64,000 nucleotides of DNA from Ptychodera flava (Eukaryota > Hemichordata > Enteropneusta > Ptychoderidae). The first letter of the stretch is position 1. Each line of letters begins with the position of its first letter. The notes under the pieces are model-generated. The model searched no databases. It had not been told where the DNA came from and saw only the letters and a list, made by a program, of their open reading frames with translations. The stretch covers positions 22,200,247-22,264,246 of the forward strand of contig NC_091941.1 of assembly GCF_041260155.1 (NCBI RefSeq), given 5' to 3'. The position numbers were made by a program, and so were the translations under genes. Below are positions 40,204-53,192 of the stretch, in pieces.

Positions 40204-42100
40204 TTATAAAGGTCCCCGAGAAGCAGTTTCATCAATAAAACATTCAGTTTTTGTAGTTTCCTTCTCTTCGTCCTTCTCTTGACTCTCTTTCGTCAGCTCC
40301 TTGGCAAGTTCAAGTTTATGGAGAACTGGTTCAAGCAACATCAGCACAAAACTCAAGACTGCCAAAAATCCAGAAAACATGAAGGCGGCCTTAAATCCTC
40401 CAGTTTTGTCAATGAGCGTTCCTGAGCAGGAAGAACATAGGAAGATAAGCAATGTCAGGTGAAAAAAGGTCAACAGATATTGAACTTGAAGACTTTATTT
40501 CTTACACTGTAAATGCCCTTACAATAGTTACACTCTGAATATAGCACAAGTTGAATGTGCCTTTTGCAAAAGCCAAATTTTATCTTATACTCACGGGGAA
40601 ATTCTTCATGCCGTGAGAACAGCACAAAGGCTCGAAGGATGGCGTAGCGTTTATAGTTTACAAAATTGTTAAAACTTGTGTCAGGGAGTGAGTGCATAAT
40701 TGATTAAATTAATGCCAGCTGGACATTTTTGTTGACTTTTGATGAGTCGTAAACAAATGCATTTACTGAATAATGTACTGGCACGCAGAAAAGCCTACAT
40801 CATCATGTGTGTAACATGAATGAGTAATATTCAACGGAGATCCTTTCGGGTGTTTGGAAAATGATTTGTTTACATTTTTTTTTGTATTATGGCACGTACA
40901 CTGCAGACTTAAACACTAAACCAAATAATACAGCCTTTAATATTTTGCACGTTATAGAAAAATAAACTGCATTTATTAGTTAGTCTTCAATATACCTAAC
41001 CTGTTGATGCATAAAATATGATTGGGTTTTTCCTTTGTTTATGTTTGTTTTTGTTTGTAGTGCCCCCCCCCCCATTTCAGGCCATAAACTATTTGTGCAA
41101 AGTAGGTATTAAATAATGCAGATTAAGAAAATTAAATACCTGATATTACCGGACCAAGGAATTGACCTGATCCGGCGAATAGCTGGGACAACCCGACTCC
41201 CGATTGAAACTTCTGGTCCCCGACCATTCCTCTTATCAAGGCGGGGTAAAGCGTTGTCATTCCGGCTATAGTCAAACCAGCACACACAGCATAGGCAACA
41301 AAAGCTACGTACGACTTGCCAAAGGGAATAAGGAAGTTTGAACAGTCATGATCAATAGATATATGCAGAAAAATTTCGTTGGTGTTAGTAACCCCGCGTT
41401 GGCTAAGATAGCTTGGAGATATCTTCCGAGGAAGTTGACCAAACCAAAGACAGACATCAGGTAGGCCGCCATCTTGAGTGGTATACCTCGAGACGTCGCA
41501 TATGGCACCATGAAAATGATAGAAGTGACGAACGACATTCCTGCCAGAACGCAAATCACACAAATCAAGAGGTAACGATAAGACTTAAACACTGAAATAT
41601 CCAAAGCCTTTGGCTTTCCATTCGTGGCACTGGCTTGAATTTCCTTGGTTCTACCCTTCCTCTTGGTGATCGTACTATCTTCTGATTCGGATGAATCGGA
41701 CGCCGATTCAACATCCGTCGACTCAGCGTCAAGCCTTGAGACTGAATCTGCCTCAGAATCAGAACACGAGGATTCTTCGTCGGTTTCTACTTGGGTCGGA
41801 TTGAGAGGTCTGAACAAAGCCGAACCAACAAGTATATTCATAGTCATTGCCCCTAATAGAAAAAGTGAAGATCTCCAGCCGTACTTGTTTATCATTCGAT
41901 TACACAAAGGAGGAAATATGATGGTCCCGAGCGCCGCTCCCGACAGTGAAACGGCAGTAGCCATGATGTGTTTTTTCTTGAAGTACTGCGCGATAATACC
42001 TAAACAGGGAACAAAGCCTAAACTAAAACCAAATCCTAAAATTAAAGGAGAGGAAAGAAATACGTCATTCATAAACATTACTGAAGTCGAAATAGACTGA

Positions 42101-42197
<97 letters not shown>

Positions 42198-43787
42198 AAG
42201 AGTATCAGGTTATGGAAGAATGTATATGACAAAATTACGTGCATCAATACAATTTTGTCGATGCATATGATTTTAAATATAAATACTAATGAATAGAGCA
42301 TTGATGCATATATACAAAGGAAGGTATGCATTCATGATTTTTCATCTAATATCATCTTGTCTAATCTCATCTAGTGTAAGGTTTGCAGAAGAGAGAGAGA
42401 AGTAGAAAATCTGAAATTGGTCCAATATTTTGCAATGGTTTTTACAGCATGTTTGAAGTTTGTGTTTGGCGTTGCGAATTTAGCCCTGCATGAACAGCAC
42501 TTTGTCATAACTCCGTCTCAGACTAATCTATGCAATTATTGTAGAAAGAAACAAAATTTGAATTTCTGATGAACTTTATTCTTATATCTTACAATGACAC
42601 TTAGCCGACCACTGTTAATATACTGTCGGCATGTTAATAATGTGGATATATGTGCGCTTAAGTAAAGGTCCCTTACCTGTAAGGATGCCCATGAAAACGT
42701 AGAGAAATTTCAAACCCGGAGCGAAGGAGCTGATAATGAGGCTCAGTGATGCCAGCACCCCGCCAAACATGGCTACGAGTCGACAACCTTTTGTGTTCGC
42801 TAAGCCAGAGCTGATGGGACCTGTTTTGAAGGGAACGGGGCTGAATTGAAAGGTATGTTTCGGGAAGCCTGGATGGCTGTAGTAGGTATAAATTAAGACT
42901 TTGATCAGTACTTGTTGGACAAAATGTATAAATTCAATACTAACAGAGACATGTCTTGATTGTGAAGAGTCGTCGCTGATAAAACAGAGCCTTGCACAGA
43001 AATCCATTGCCAAAGACGGTATCTGACACAGTGTTAGTGCTATAATGCACAAGCTTGTGTGTACCATTTCAAAGTCACTGTGTCATCATAGTGCAATAGC
43101 TATTGAGTACTATGGCGAGTTTAAAAGAATCCGACGAAGAAACGTATTAAACGCGACGTCTGTACAAGTCGCGATCATAATGTCCCAGTTTGTCGGTCAC
43201 ATTTGATCCCATTTCGAAACAAACTAACACGTGCAAGTCATAATATATATTCTTATTACCAACTGTGAAAGAAAGCAAGTAGTATGCGAGCTATATGGAA
43301 AACTCGCATGAAAATAGACACGTTTGATTGTATCGCAAAACAAATCTAAAACGTATACGCCCGGATTTTAAACAAATGTTTCACGGAGTTTTGGCACATA
43401 AACGGACTCAGGTGTGGGTAAAGATGAAAAAATGGAGCCAATCTGCAGCCCCGTGGACTAAGTTTATGAACGTAGAGCACAATCTTAGGCAAGCAACACA
43501 CAATTACTGTTGAATAACAACGGAAAAGCATCTGGCGAGTATTTCCGGAAACATGATAACCTTTAATATAATTACTTACTCATGAAGAAAACCATGCTGA
43601 ACATAAGGGCTCCAATGAGGGACACTGACTTGGCGCTGGCTTGAAAGTAGTCACGAAACTCCACATAGAACACACCGAACGACTGCGGCAGCCCATTGGT
43701 GAAGAACAATGTGATGAAGGCACCGGCGGTAACGGCCCAACCCCAGCCTCCGTCGGGAGGGCGATTTGGTGGTCTGCCAGCGGCCAT
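40204..43787 (-). pseudogene. MCT/SLC16-like transporter C (type 1), frameshifted
   Basis: Exons are 43,787-43,580, 42,820-42,677, 42,035-41,140 and 40,421-40,204, all with good GT-AG sites. Exon 3 is 896 bp, against 897 bp in A, B and D. One base is missing near 41,337-41,346, so the frame shifts after LLIMTV. The downstream half (NFLIPFGKSYVAFVAYAV onward) is still open, but in another frame. Unless the lost base is a sequencing error, the protein would end about nine residues after the shift, lacking the last helices. Exon 2 also differs from A and B at otherwise invariant residues (GCRLVAMFGG versus GCRPIAM). The exon-4 tail is longer than in A, B and D and ends ASRGPL. The exon-1 acceptor is at 43,825 and the leader exon ends at 45,697. 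If the base is an error, it is a normal gene. Confidence 0.8.
42103..42195. repeat. CT microsatellite in C intron 2
   Basis: CT run with one interruption, about 70 bp upstream of exon 3 on the minus strand. It is in the same place as 53,099-53,190 in D. Confidence 0.96.
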
Positions 43788-43998
43788 GGTTTCTTAGTAT
43801 TATTTTGTCACCTAGTCGCTTATATCTGAAGAAGAAAGAGTATACAGTTAATTTCCGTAAACGCATTGACAGGCTAGAAGCTAACTATTCAATATTCAAC
43901 GTGAGTGGTGAACGCAGAATGCAATGCGCATGCACTCGGAACAGCGATAACTTTCTGACATCATTACAATAATGGTTCTTTTACCTTTGATAATATGA

Positions 43999-44335
43999 TT
44001 AAGGTAGTATGCCCCTCGAAGGTGAAAGATTTAAACTTTCCTCAAACTTTCGTGAATGAAACTTTCAACCATTCTCTCACCAAATCAAGAATAAAAATCA
44101 GTGGTCACCGTGCAAAGTTTGGTAGTAGAGAAACAAATTACCAAATATTTATCGAAATTTGAAATTCAAAATGGCCGCCACCCTTCTGTTATATCTGTGG
44201 GAGAAAATAACTAAGTCTGTGAGAACTTTTCTTTCTGCAAGAGCTGTAAAATGAGCCCCCACAAGTGGTAGACTAGAAAATACTGTAAAAGCTTGAGAAT
44301 CCGAAGATCTGTCTCCCAGGAGCAGTCTACCTTAA
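43999..44335 (+). mobile_element. TTAA-ended MITE, copy 4
   Basis: It starts TTAAGGTAGTATGC and ends GCAGTCTACCTTAA, the cleanest ends of the four copies. The core is AAAATGGCCGCCA. It lies in the 5' intron of gene C; the equivalent B intron (35,648-36,533) lacks it. Confidence 0.85.
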
Positions 44336-45696
44336 ATTTACTTTGCATTATCACACTTCTGCGGAGGTAATACAGATATAACGTTTGCGGGAACCAAACG
44401 TGCGCCATTTCAGTCGTTCCAGTAAGAAACTTGTATATAAATCTGGTTAGGAAGGGACACCGTGGTTGTTTACTTGCTATTTTTCGGTCTTTGCATTTTA
44501 TCGTGACAGCAGTTTAAACATATTGTGATTTATATAGCACTGGTGACGATGCTGTAATCCGTATTATTGTACATGGGACATAGCATATATGTATCAGCAT
44601 GCCATAACTTGCTGCCATAGCTAGCTTAGATTACAACAACAACAGCCAATTTTCGAAAACTCTCCAATACGAAGAGACGATCAATAGATTGAAGCTAATA
44701 AAGCTGCTGATTGACGAGGTAACACTACGGTTACACACATTACATGGAAACACGGTTCTCCATCGAAGAGTCAAGTTGCGCCATGGTCAAATACAAGAAT
44801 ATCCAGACTCATGCAGACGTAGTGTTTAGATAGTCACCGATATAACCAACCATAACACTGTGTAGATGTTGAATGTGTTATCAATCGTTTAGAAATTCAT
44901 CCTGTTCCTGATGTAACGTGACGATGACATGCAAACATGGACTGAGTTTCCTTCATGTAATTTTAACCGTTTAATATACACAAAAAAGTCACTTGTTAGA
45001 TTATGGTCCCAACGAAAGGAAAACTGGGGAGAGTCGTATTTTACATTTAGTGAGTGAAGCTCCTGTACTGAACAAATGTACGTGAAATCTCGTCGTCATA
45101 AATTGCTCGACTGAGCATTCGCGAATTTAGGGCAGGCTTCTCGAGAGACGGGTGTACTCGGCTTGTTGGCCATGTATGAGAGGGCGTCTATGTCTCGTGG
45201 CAACATACATCACCAGAGGTAAATTTGCAAATTGAGAAAAAACGAAAGTCCTGTGATATTGATGTGCATACCCAAATTATTCTTGAGATTGTGTGATGAG
45301 GATTTACGCTCTCTTATAGCGTAAAGCAGTCGATGTAATAACCAACGTGATATTATCGTCATTTCGTGAGACTCCGAAATAAATATCTTGTTATAATTTC
45401 CCGACGATTTGAGGTCGAATGTGCAGGTGCGTACAGGTACAGGTGCAGGTGCGGCTTTGAACTGTGAAAGCAAAGCGTGGCAGAAATATCGATGACGGAC
45501 AGAAAAAGCCCTATACATATTGAGTGCAACTCTTCACCCCAAATCTGGCAGTCTCCATTGGGCGAGCATAAACACCCATACATGTACAATAAATTCTGTA
45601 ACTGATTCGACGCTTCCGTTTACGTCAGAGTGGACGCATGACACAGAAGGCTGCGTTGTTTTCATGCAAAAATTGTAGCCGTCTATTGTCTCTTAC

Positions 45697-45765
45697 CTTG
45701 GCACAGCTGAATCGCCGTCGGTTTGAAGACATTTAAAAGCTCACGGGTTTCAATTTCGGGATGGG
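45697..45765 (-). other. Conserved 5' non-coding exon of gene C
   Basis: Similar to the A and B leader exons (GTCTTCAAACC-GACGGCGA block). It ends TGCCAAG then GTAAGA (donor at 45,696). The 5' limit is not determined. Confidence 0.55.
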
Positions 45766-46042
45766 GTAGCGGATCATATCGTCCATTTTTGTTGTTCAAC
45801 TATAGGTCAATCAAAAGGCAGATAAAAAAGATCCGCACAAAGGTGATGACAGCAGTCCAGCCACTTCTGATTAAATTTGCGTGCATCCGACAACGAATGC
45901 TTCATTATCAGCTTCGGTGTTTCTTAATTGGTGAAACGCATGATCAAATCGTAAATTATTGATCGATTAGAGTTTTCACACCCATCAACGATAGGACATT
46001 ATCTTTTATGCTTTCCTTTTGTTGTTCTGGGGTATAGAGTAG

Positions 46043-49035
46043 TTTTTTTATTTATTTATTTTGCACAACATGATACATAAAATAACCAACAAAAAACAAC
46101 AAAATCGTGCATGGACTACACAGAAATTTGCAAAGACTTATTTCCCCTGTGGTCCGAATTTAAAAAGACCGACAGACAAGAGAAAAGGCAATTAAACAAT
46201 TGGACAACAAACTATAACAAACTTCCAAAAGATCTGTGAAAAGGAGTAAACACTCGGAAAAGTCACGATATCAAAATTAAAATGAAATCCCCCCTGAGAC
46301 GAGACACAAAGGAATCTTGTAAATGCTTTTTTGCTTTCTGCTTAAAAATAGAATCTACATTCCCCATGTTACATGGAAGACTGTTCCACAACTGCGAAGC
46401 TGCGTACAGAAAACTTGTTTGAAAAAATTTAGCTCCTCTTGGGATAAAAGCAGAATTATTTCCAAGCCTTGTGTTACCATTTTGTCTCGTGACAACATTA
46501 GATGTAAGATATGATGGAGCTTGACCCCTTATGCATTAGATTCAGGTCCAGGTACGACACTCTTTGTTCCACACAAAGCCACCCTAGTTTTTCAAAGTGA
46601 GCCGATCCAATATGTTCCCTTGGGTGCATATCTAGAACAAACCTTGTGTAGCTTGTAGCCTATGTTTGCTGACAACCTTCAAAGCGTGATACCAGAAGGC
46701 ACAGGCATAATCAAAAAGGCAATCAATGAGGCTGTTGGAGAGTAGTTTACATGCATTTCCTGTCCAACAGGTGACGTTTACGAAACAAAACCTTTAAACG
46801 GACGTTTGCCTTCTGAATTATCTGTTTGGCCATACTCTCTCCCGATAATGTCTGATCCAAATCTCACCCAAATCCTTCGCGATGACATTGGTATCATTAC
46901 AGACTACACGTACTTCAAGCTTAGATTACCTTTTTAACAAATGATTTGCGCCAAAGAGAATTGATTCCGATATACCAAGATGTAAAGACAATTTGTTATC
47001 CACCAACCATTCATTCAAACTTTGTGCAATTCTAAGCTTCGTTCGTTTTGTATTTTACCAACATCCTTACCAGAGACCATCAGTTCCCAGTCATCAGCAA
47101 ACAAAAGAAGTTTACACTCAACAGCAGAACACATATCTTTTACATATATATAGAAAACAGAACGGGACCCAGTATCGACCCTTAAGGAATCCCACAATTA
47201 ATTTGATTAAATGATGACATATGACCTTTCACATTAGCCACCTGCTGTCTACCAGTCAGATAAGATCTGGGCAAAAGAACAGCATCGTGACTCAAACCCA
47301 GTTTTAAGCTTATCTGATAGGTTCCCATTATCCACGGTATCAAACGCTTTCTGAGTGTCTAAAAGCACCATCCCCGTTCGTTTTACCTGGTCAATTTGGT
47401 GTTTAATATAATCAGTGATGTAAATCAAGCATTTATCACTTGAGTACCCTGGTCTAAATCCTCATTGAATTCATAGAGTAACTTGTTTTTCAGAGGGTAG
47501 CCGGTCAAATATTATTCTCTCCATCACTTTAGAAACAAATCTTGTAATTGAAACTGGCCGATAATTACCTTAAAATGTTTGTCATTCTTTTTTGTAAACT
47601 GGGACAGCTTTGGCATTCTTTAAATCATTTGGAACAAATTGCCAATGGATGTATAAATTAATGACTTGAGTTAGTGGAACAGGAATCTGCTCAGCACCGT
47701 CTCTGAGAAATTTTGCTGGAATATTGTCCAAGCATGTCGATTGAGTGCTGTCAATAGAGGAAAGATGCTTACAAACAACAGAGTCACCAGCACGGAAAGT
47801 TTGAAACCATTTACTACAAACCCTTTATCGGAGTAAAAATGTTTGACGTGGTCTATGCCAAACTTACCAGACATGGGACGTGGTTTGTTGACAAGTGAAG
47901 AAGTTATTGTAATGAAAAAGTAGTTAAATCTCTGTGCAATGTTTGTTTTGTCAAAGCAGACTTCATTGCCTATAACCGAGCCAATATTTGTGAACGTAGA
48001 ATCAACATTTTTTGAGAGGAGCTCCCACAAGTTTTCCAATATTTTCCAAAGTTCTGTGCCATTCTTTCCACAGTTGACTTATTTTGACTTGAAGAAATCG
48101 GATTTTGCACGTTTGATGAGTCTGGAAACCTTATTTCTCTGACGTCGAAACTTCTTAATAGGCTGTCCTCCCCGTGTTTTTTTTTTCAGTTTTCGAAATA
48201 AACGATCTCCCACTTTAATACCGTCTAAAATTTCAGAGTTAATCCATGGCTCAGACCATTGTTTTCCTCGGTCTTGTCACAGTCAATGACCTGATGCCAA
48301 TCGACCTGTTCAGTGAATAAACCAGTGGAATAACCTTTAATTGATCTTATTTTGACTGTTGTATGTGAATCATTTACTAACTTTTCTGGTACAGTAAACA
48401 TAATGATAGCTTATTCTGATTGGCAATACGCCAGATTGGCAAAGTTTGTCTCGATTTTAGGTCAAGATGAGGTCAATAATAGTAGAACTATGATCAGTGA
48501 TTCTTGTAGGGTCACATATAAATTGTAAAAATGCAAAAATATTACAAAACTTCTAAAAATTTCTAATGTCATCGAACTGAACATTACAATTAAAGTACCA
48601 ATTAAAATTGATTCTTGATCGGCAATGCAATGTGTCGTGAGTATATCTTCCAAACCCAAAAAGATGAAAAATTTTGGAGGTCTATAACAAGTTCCAATTA
48701 AAATCGGCTTTGACTTTGGCAGGAGCATATCAATCCATATGGCCTCTATGTTGTCATTTTGCAAATCAGTTCTCTGTCGGATCGTATGTACAAGCAAACT
48801 CCCCAACCTTCTCTATTACGATCATTCCTTTGTATGTCATATCAAGGTATATCAATCTCACTATCCGGTATGGAACTATCCAACCATGTTTCACTAACAC
48901 CGATTATTGCTGCTTTAGATTCCCTGGCTAAGATCTTGATTTCTTCTAACTTTGGTAGTAAACTACGGGAATTGATATGAACAATATGGGGCCCTTTCTC
49001 TTGAACCAATCGTATGAACCTTTGTCTTTAAGGTT
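46043..49035 (-). mobile_element. Decayed non-LTR retrotransposon (LINE) with endonuclease and reverse transcriptase remnants
   Basis: Minus-strand pieces occur in LINE order. The first is an endonuclease-type segment, EAIWIDMLLPKSKPILIGTC then YRPP, at about 48,806-48,600. A linker segment with NIAQRFNYFF lies near 48,039-47,671. A reverse-transcriptase block with KLLLFADDWELMVSG (the FADD catalytic motif) lies near 47,100. The element ends at 46,043 in an AATAAATAAATAAAAAAA-like tail. The duplicated flank between B and F (around 36,900-36,920) shows the same sequence without the insertion. Many stops and shifts are present, so it is inactive. I cannot assign a clade. Confidence 0.8.
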
Positions 49036-49464
49036 TCAACCATCGGGAATATATCTTCATAAGGGATAATCGGGTGGCAATCATGTTGTTCATCTGATAT
49101 GTGCAAAAGAGAAAATACTTTGGAGCAAAAATGGTTACTTTATTGGCTAACAAAATTAGTGTCACCGAACTTTTTTTCCGGTTCGACTTTGACACTTAGG
49201 GACTACGTCATCGATCAGCTTGTTGAGGTATTAGTCAAAGTCCGATGGCAGAAAGATGACCTCTTCTTTGATGTCCTTTTCCCACAATATTGTCTGGAGG
49301 AATGTCTCTCGACAGGACTTCTCTCCGGATTTCATGGAAGTAAATAGTAAACCAGACTAACATTTAATTTGACAAAATAACAGCTTTTAACATTTGCATT
49401 AATTCAACAGCAAGGTCGATGACGTGTTCTGAACTGTACATTTTTTATACGAGATTTGAAAAGT

Positions 49465-50110
49465 TCAAACGACCTCCAAGAACAGGGTGTTGGCGGTTTT
49501 TCTCGCTCCCTCGTTGTCTTCTTCTAGGCATCGGTGAAGTAGCGGAGTTGACAACACTTGTAAAAGAAAGGCAACGGTCAATATGGCACCTGTAGCGTAG
49601 AATGCCACGTCGTAGTCACCGGTTGTGTCGAATGCGTCACCTGAAATGAAAAACGCAAATTTTCTGAAGGGCCTGGGTGGGGAATCATTTATCTTAAGAG
49701 GTCATGCCTCTTTTGTCGTTTCATTACAATACAACCCGGTTAATTTGATATAACAGCCACGAACAACTTACACCTGTGTGACACGATCTTGAACCTTTTA
49801 CTGTTGTTACCAATAAACCAATTAAATTAGAAAAACCATTTCGATCACTGAAAAGCTACATCTAGCTGCGTTTTTAGGCGGATATTTCGTTCGTCCCAGA
49901 GATGTACTGTTATGTAGGGTTCGAAGGACTGACAGGTGTGCGTATGTGTGAACGACTCTTTTGGGATTGGACAATTCAAATACACTGTACCTGCATGGGT
50001 TATCCCGATGGACTGGCCACTGGTCTACATAGAGTTAGGGAGTGTTCACTTAATACCGCCTTGGGTTGGCCGGCAATACCCTGGGGGTCATGTAGTTTTC
50101 AAACAGCACA
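49465..50110 (-). pseudogene. Type-2 MCT-like remnant E (terminal exon still open)
   Basis: The terminal exon (49,640-49,465) is intact. It has an AG acceptor and 57 codons reading DAFDTTGDYDVAFYATGAIL, then a hydrophobic segment, LHRCLEEDN and a TGA stop. This matches the last membrane helix and tail of MCT proteins. The preceding exon is badly eroded: only GQSIGITHAG and a donor at 49,991-49,990 remain recognisable, with about 10 bp lost compared with F. The intron between them is about 350 bp, like F (363 bp). It is called a pseudogene because of the lost upstream exons; use of the terminal exon by another transcript cannot be excluded. Confidence 0.7.
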
Positions 50111-50709
50111 GAGGGAAGATTACTTGATTTCATAAGTATCCATCCCGTCAAAAAGCAGTTTAAGCGTTGAAAAATACTTTAGGAAACAAACATGTCGCTG
50201 CTCGATTTCATTCTCTGAAGTAATTTAACTGTAAATCTGAATAAAAGTATAATTATCTGTCACATGAACATGTTGCCTTGGCAACTCTATACAGGCTTGT
50301 CTTCTTAAAAATCGAGCTTACTGAGGGTAATGAACAATTTCTGCTACATGATTATTTGAAATATAGTTAGTTGTGTCAGGGAAAATATTTAATAGTTTAC
50401 CTGTAGACTACCATGAGAAGTGAAATAATACCTTTAGGTGAAATTCCGACATCATAATTGTTGTCCTCATCTGAGGACAACAATTCCTGTATCATTTCAT
50501 ACAATATTTAGACAATTTTGGGACCAATCCTGACGGGTGTAGCATGCTAGCAGGGTACGCTTACCCATTCCGGACACCTGGTACCACCACTAACTATCAG
50601 TGGTTCACGATGGTCCTACTTATATTTGTAAATCACAATGTCCCATGGACCTGGTAATGTATTACCTTGAATGAAAATGATTATTGGACCAGTGTAACGT
50701 CATATTTCA

Positions 50710-53127
50710 TCATTCAGCTTTTGTAATTTCGATTTCCTTCTCTAAGTCCATCTCTTCACTCTCTTTTTTCAGCTCCTTTGCAAGTTCAAGTTTGTGGAGA
50801 ACTGGTTCAAGCAACATCAGCACAAAACTCAAGACTGCCAAAAATCCAGAAAACATGAAGGCGGCCTTAAATCCTCCAGTTTTGTCAATGAGCGTTCCTG
50901 AGCGGGAAGAACATAGGAAGATAAGCATGTCAGGAGAAAAAGGTCAACAGATACTTGAAAACTTTATTGCTTATACTGTAAATGACCTTACCATATAGCT
51001 ATCACCCTATAATAATATATCAAAAGTTGAATGTGCCGAATTTTATCTCTTACACTCACGGGGAACTTCTTCATGCTGCGAGAACAACACTACGGCTCGA
51101 AGGATCGCCTAGCGACTTAAGTTTGCCAAAAAAAACGGTTAAAACATGCTAGTTGTAGGAGTGAGTGCAAAATTGATTAAAGCCCAACGAGCTAGCTGTG
51201 ACTCTTGAAATTTGTTGACCTCAAAATATCTTCCTATTCTCTCCTGGTTTTCTCTGAATTCTATCTTCTGAAGGGATATGGCTTTTACTTCATTAGGAAA
51301 CCATTCTTTTGTGAAACAATCGATAAGTAAATTCAAATTTTTACGGTCTTTTTGATTTCCCGATATATTAAAAATTGGTAATATTACAAAGGAAACAAAA
51401 CATACAATGTCACAGTTGAAAACACTCATCTCAATGCTTTAGACTGGACTACTCTGTGCAGTTTATGTGAAAATTTCAGTGCACATAATTATGCACAGTA
51501 TCCACAGTTTGTACTTTTCCGCATGGGGCCGTGATTTAATGTTTGGACCAACATTTAATCACATTGTATTCTTTGACAATCTTGTTCGAAATTGCATATA
51601 CAGCCCCAGCGGTATAGTTACTGATAAGTACATACACACACCTACATTAGTACATTCTCACAAAGTTATGTTAGCTTGAAAGTAAAATCATAAAAATAAT
51701 GCTAAAAGATACAGTTAGTGGAGCTATAAAGTAATGTCAGCTGGACATTTTTGTTGACTTTTAATGAATCATAAATAAAATAAATGTATTTACTGGGTAA
51801 TGTACTGGCACGCACGTAGCCTACATCCTCATGTCTGTAACATGGGTGATTAATATTCAACGGAGATCCTTTCGGGTGTTTTGAAAATGATTTGGTTACA
51901 TTTTTTGTTTTATGGCACTTACAGCCTTCAATACCTAACCAAATGAAAAAGCGTTTAATATTTTGCGCGTAAAAGAAAACTGATCTGCATCTATCCCTGT
52001 TAGTCTTCGATATACGTAACCTGTTAATGCTTAAAATGTGTTTGGGTTTTTTCGTTGTTTTGTTTTATATTTTTTCCCTTTCGTGGTCATAAGTAAAGCA
52101 AAGTGGATATTCAATAATGCAAATCAAAAAATTTAAATACCTGATATTACCGGTCCAAGAAATGTACCTGACCCGACGAATATCTGGGACAATCCGACTC
52201 CTGATTGAAACTTCTCATCCCCTACCATTCCTCTTATCAAGGCGGGGAAAAGCGCTGATGTTCCGGCCATACTCAAACCAGCAAACACAGCATAGGCAAC
52301 AAAAGCCGCGTACGACTTGCCAGAGGGAATCAGGAAGTTGGCGACGGTGATAACCAACAGATGTATGCAGAGGAATTTCGTTGGTGTGAGTAAACCCGCG
52401 TTGGCTAAGATCCCCTGGAGAAGTCTTCCGAGGAAGTTGACCAAACCAAAGACAGACATCAGGTAAGCCGCCATCTTGAGTGGTATACCTCGAGACGTCG
52501 CATATGGCACCAAGAAAATGACAGAAGTGACGAACGACATTCCTATCAGAACGCAAATCACACAAATCAAGAGGTAACGATAAGACTTAAACACTGAAAT
52601 ATCCAAAGCCTTTGGCTTTCCATTTGAGGCACTGGCTTTAATTTCCTTGGTTCTACCCTTCCTCTTGGTGATCGTACTATCTTCTGATTCGGATGAATCA
52701 GACGCCGATTCAACATCCGTCGACTCAGCGTCAAGCCTTGAGATCGAATCTGCCTCAGAATCAGAACACGAGGATTCTTCGTCGGTTTCTACTTGGGTCG
52801 GATTGAGAGGTCTGAACAAAGCCGAACCAACAAGAATATTCATAGTCATTGCCCCCAGTAGAAAAAGTGAAGATCTCCAGCCGTACTTGTTTATCATTCG
52901 ATTACAAAGAGGAGGAAATATGATGGTCCCGAGCGCCACGCCCGACAGTGAAACGGCAGTAGCCATGATGTATTTTTTCTTGAAGTACTGCGCGACAATG
53001 CCTAAACTGGGAACGAAGCCTAAACTAAAACCAAATCCTAAAATTAAAGAAGAGGAAAGAAATACGCCATTAATAAGCATTACTGAAGTCGAAATAGACT
53101 CTCTCTCCCTCTCCTCTCTCTCTCTCT

Positions 53128-53192
<65 letters not shown>

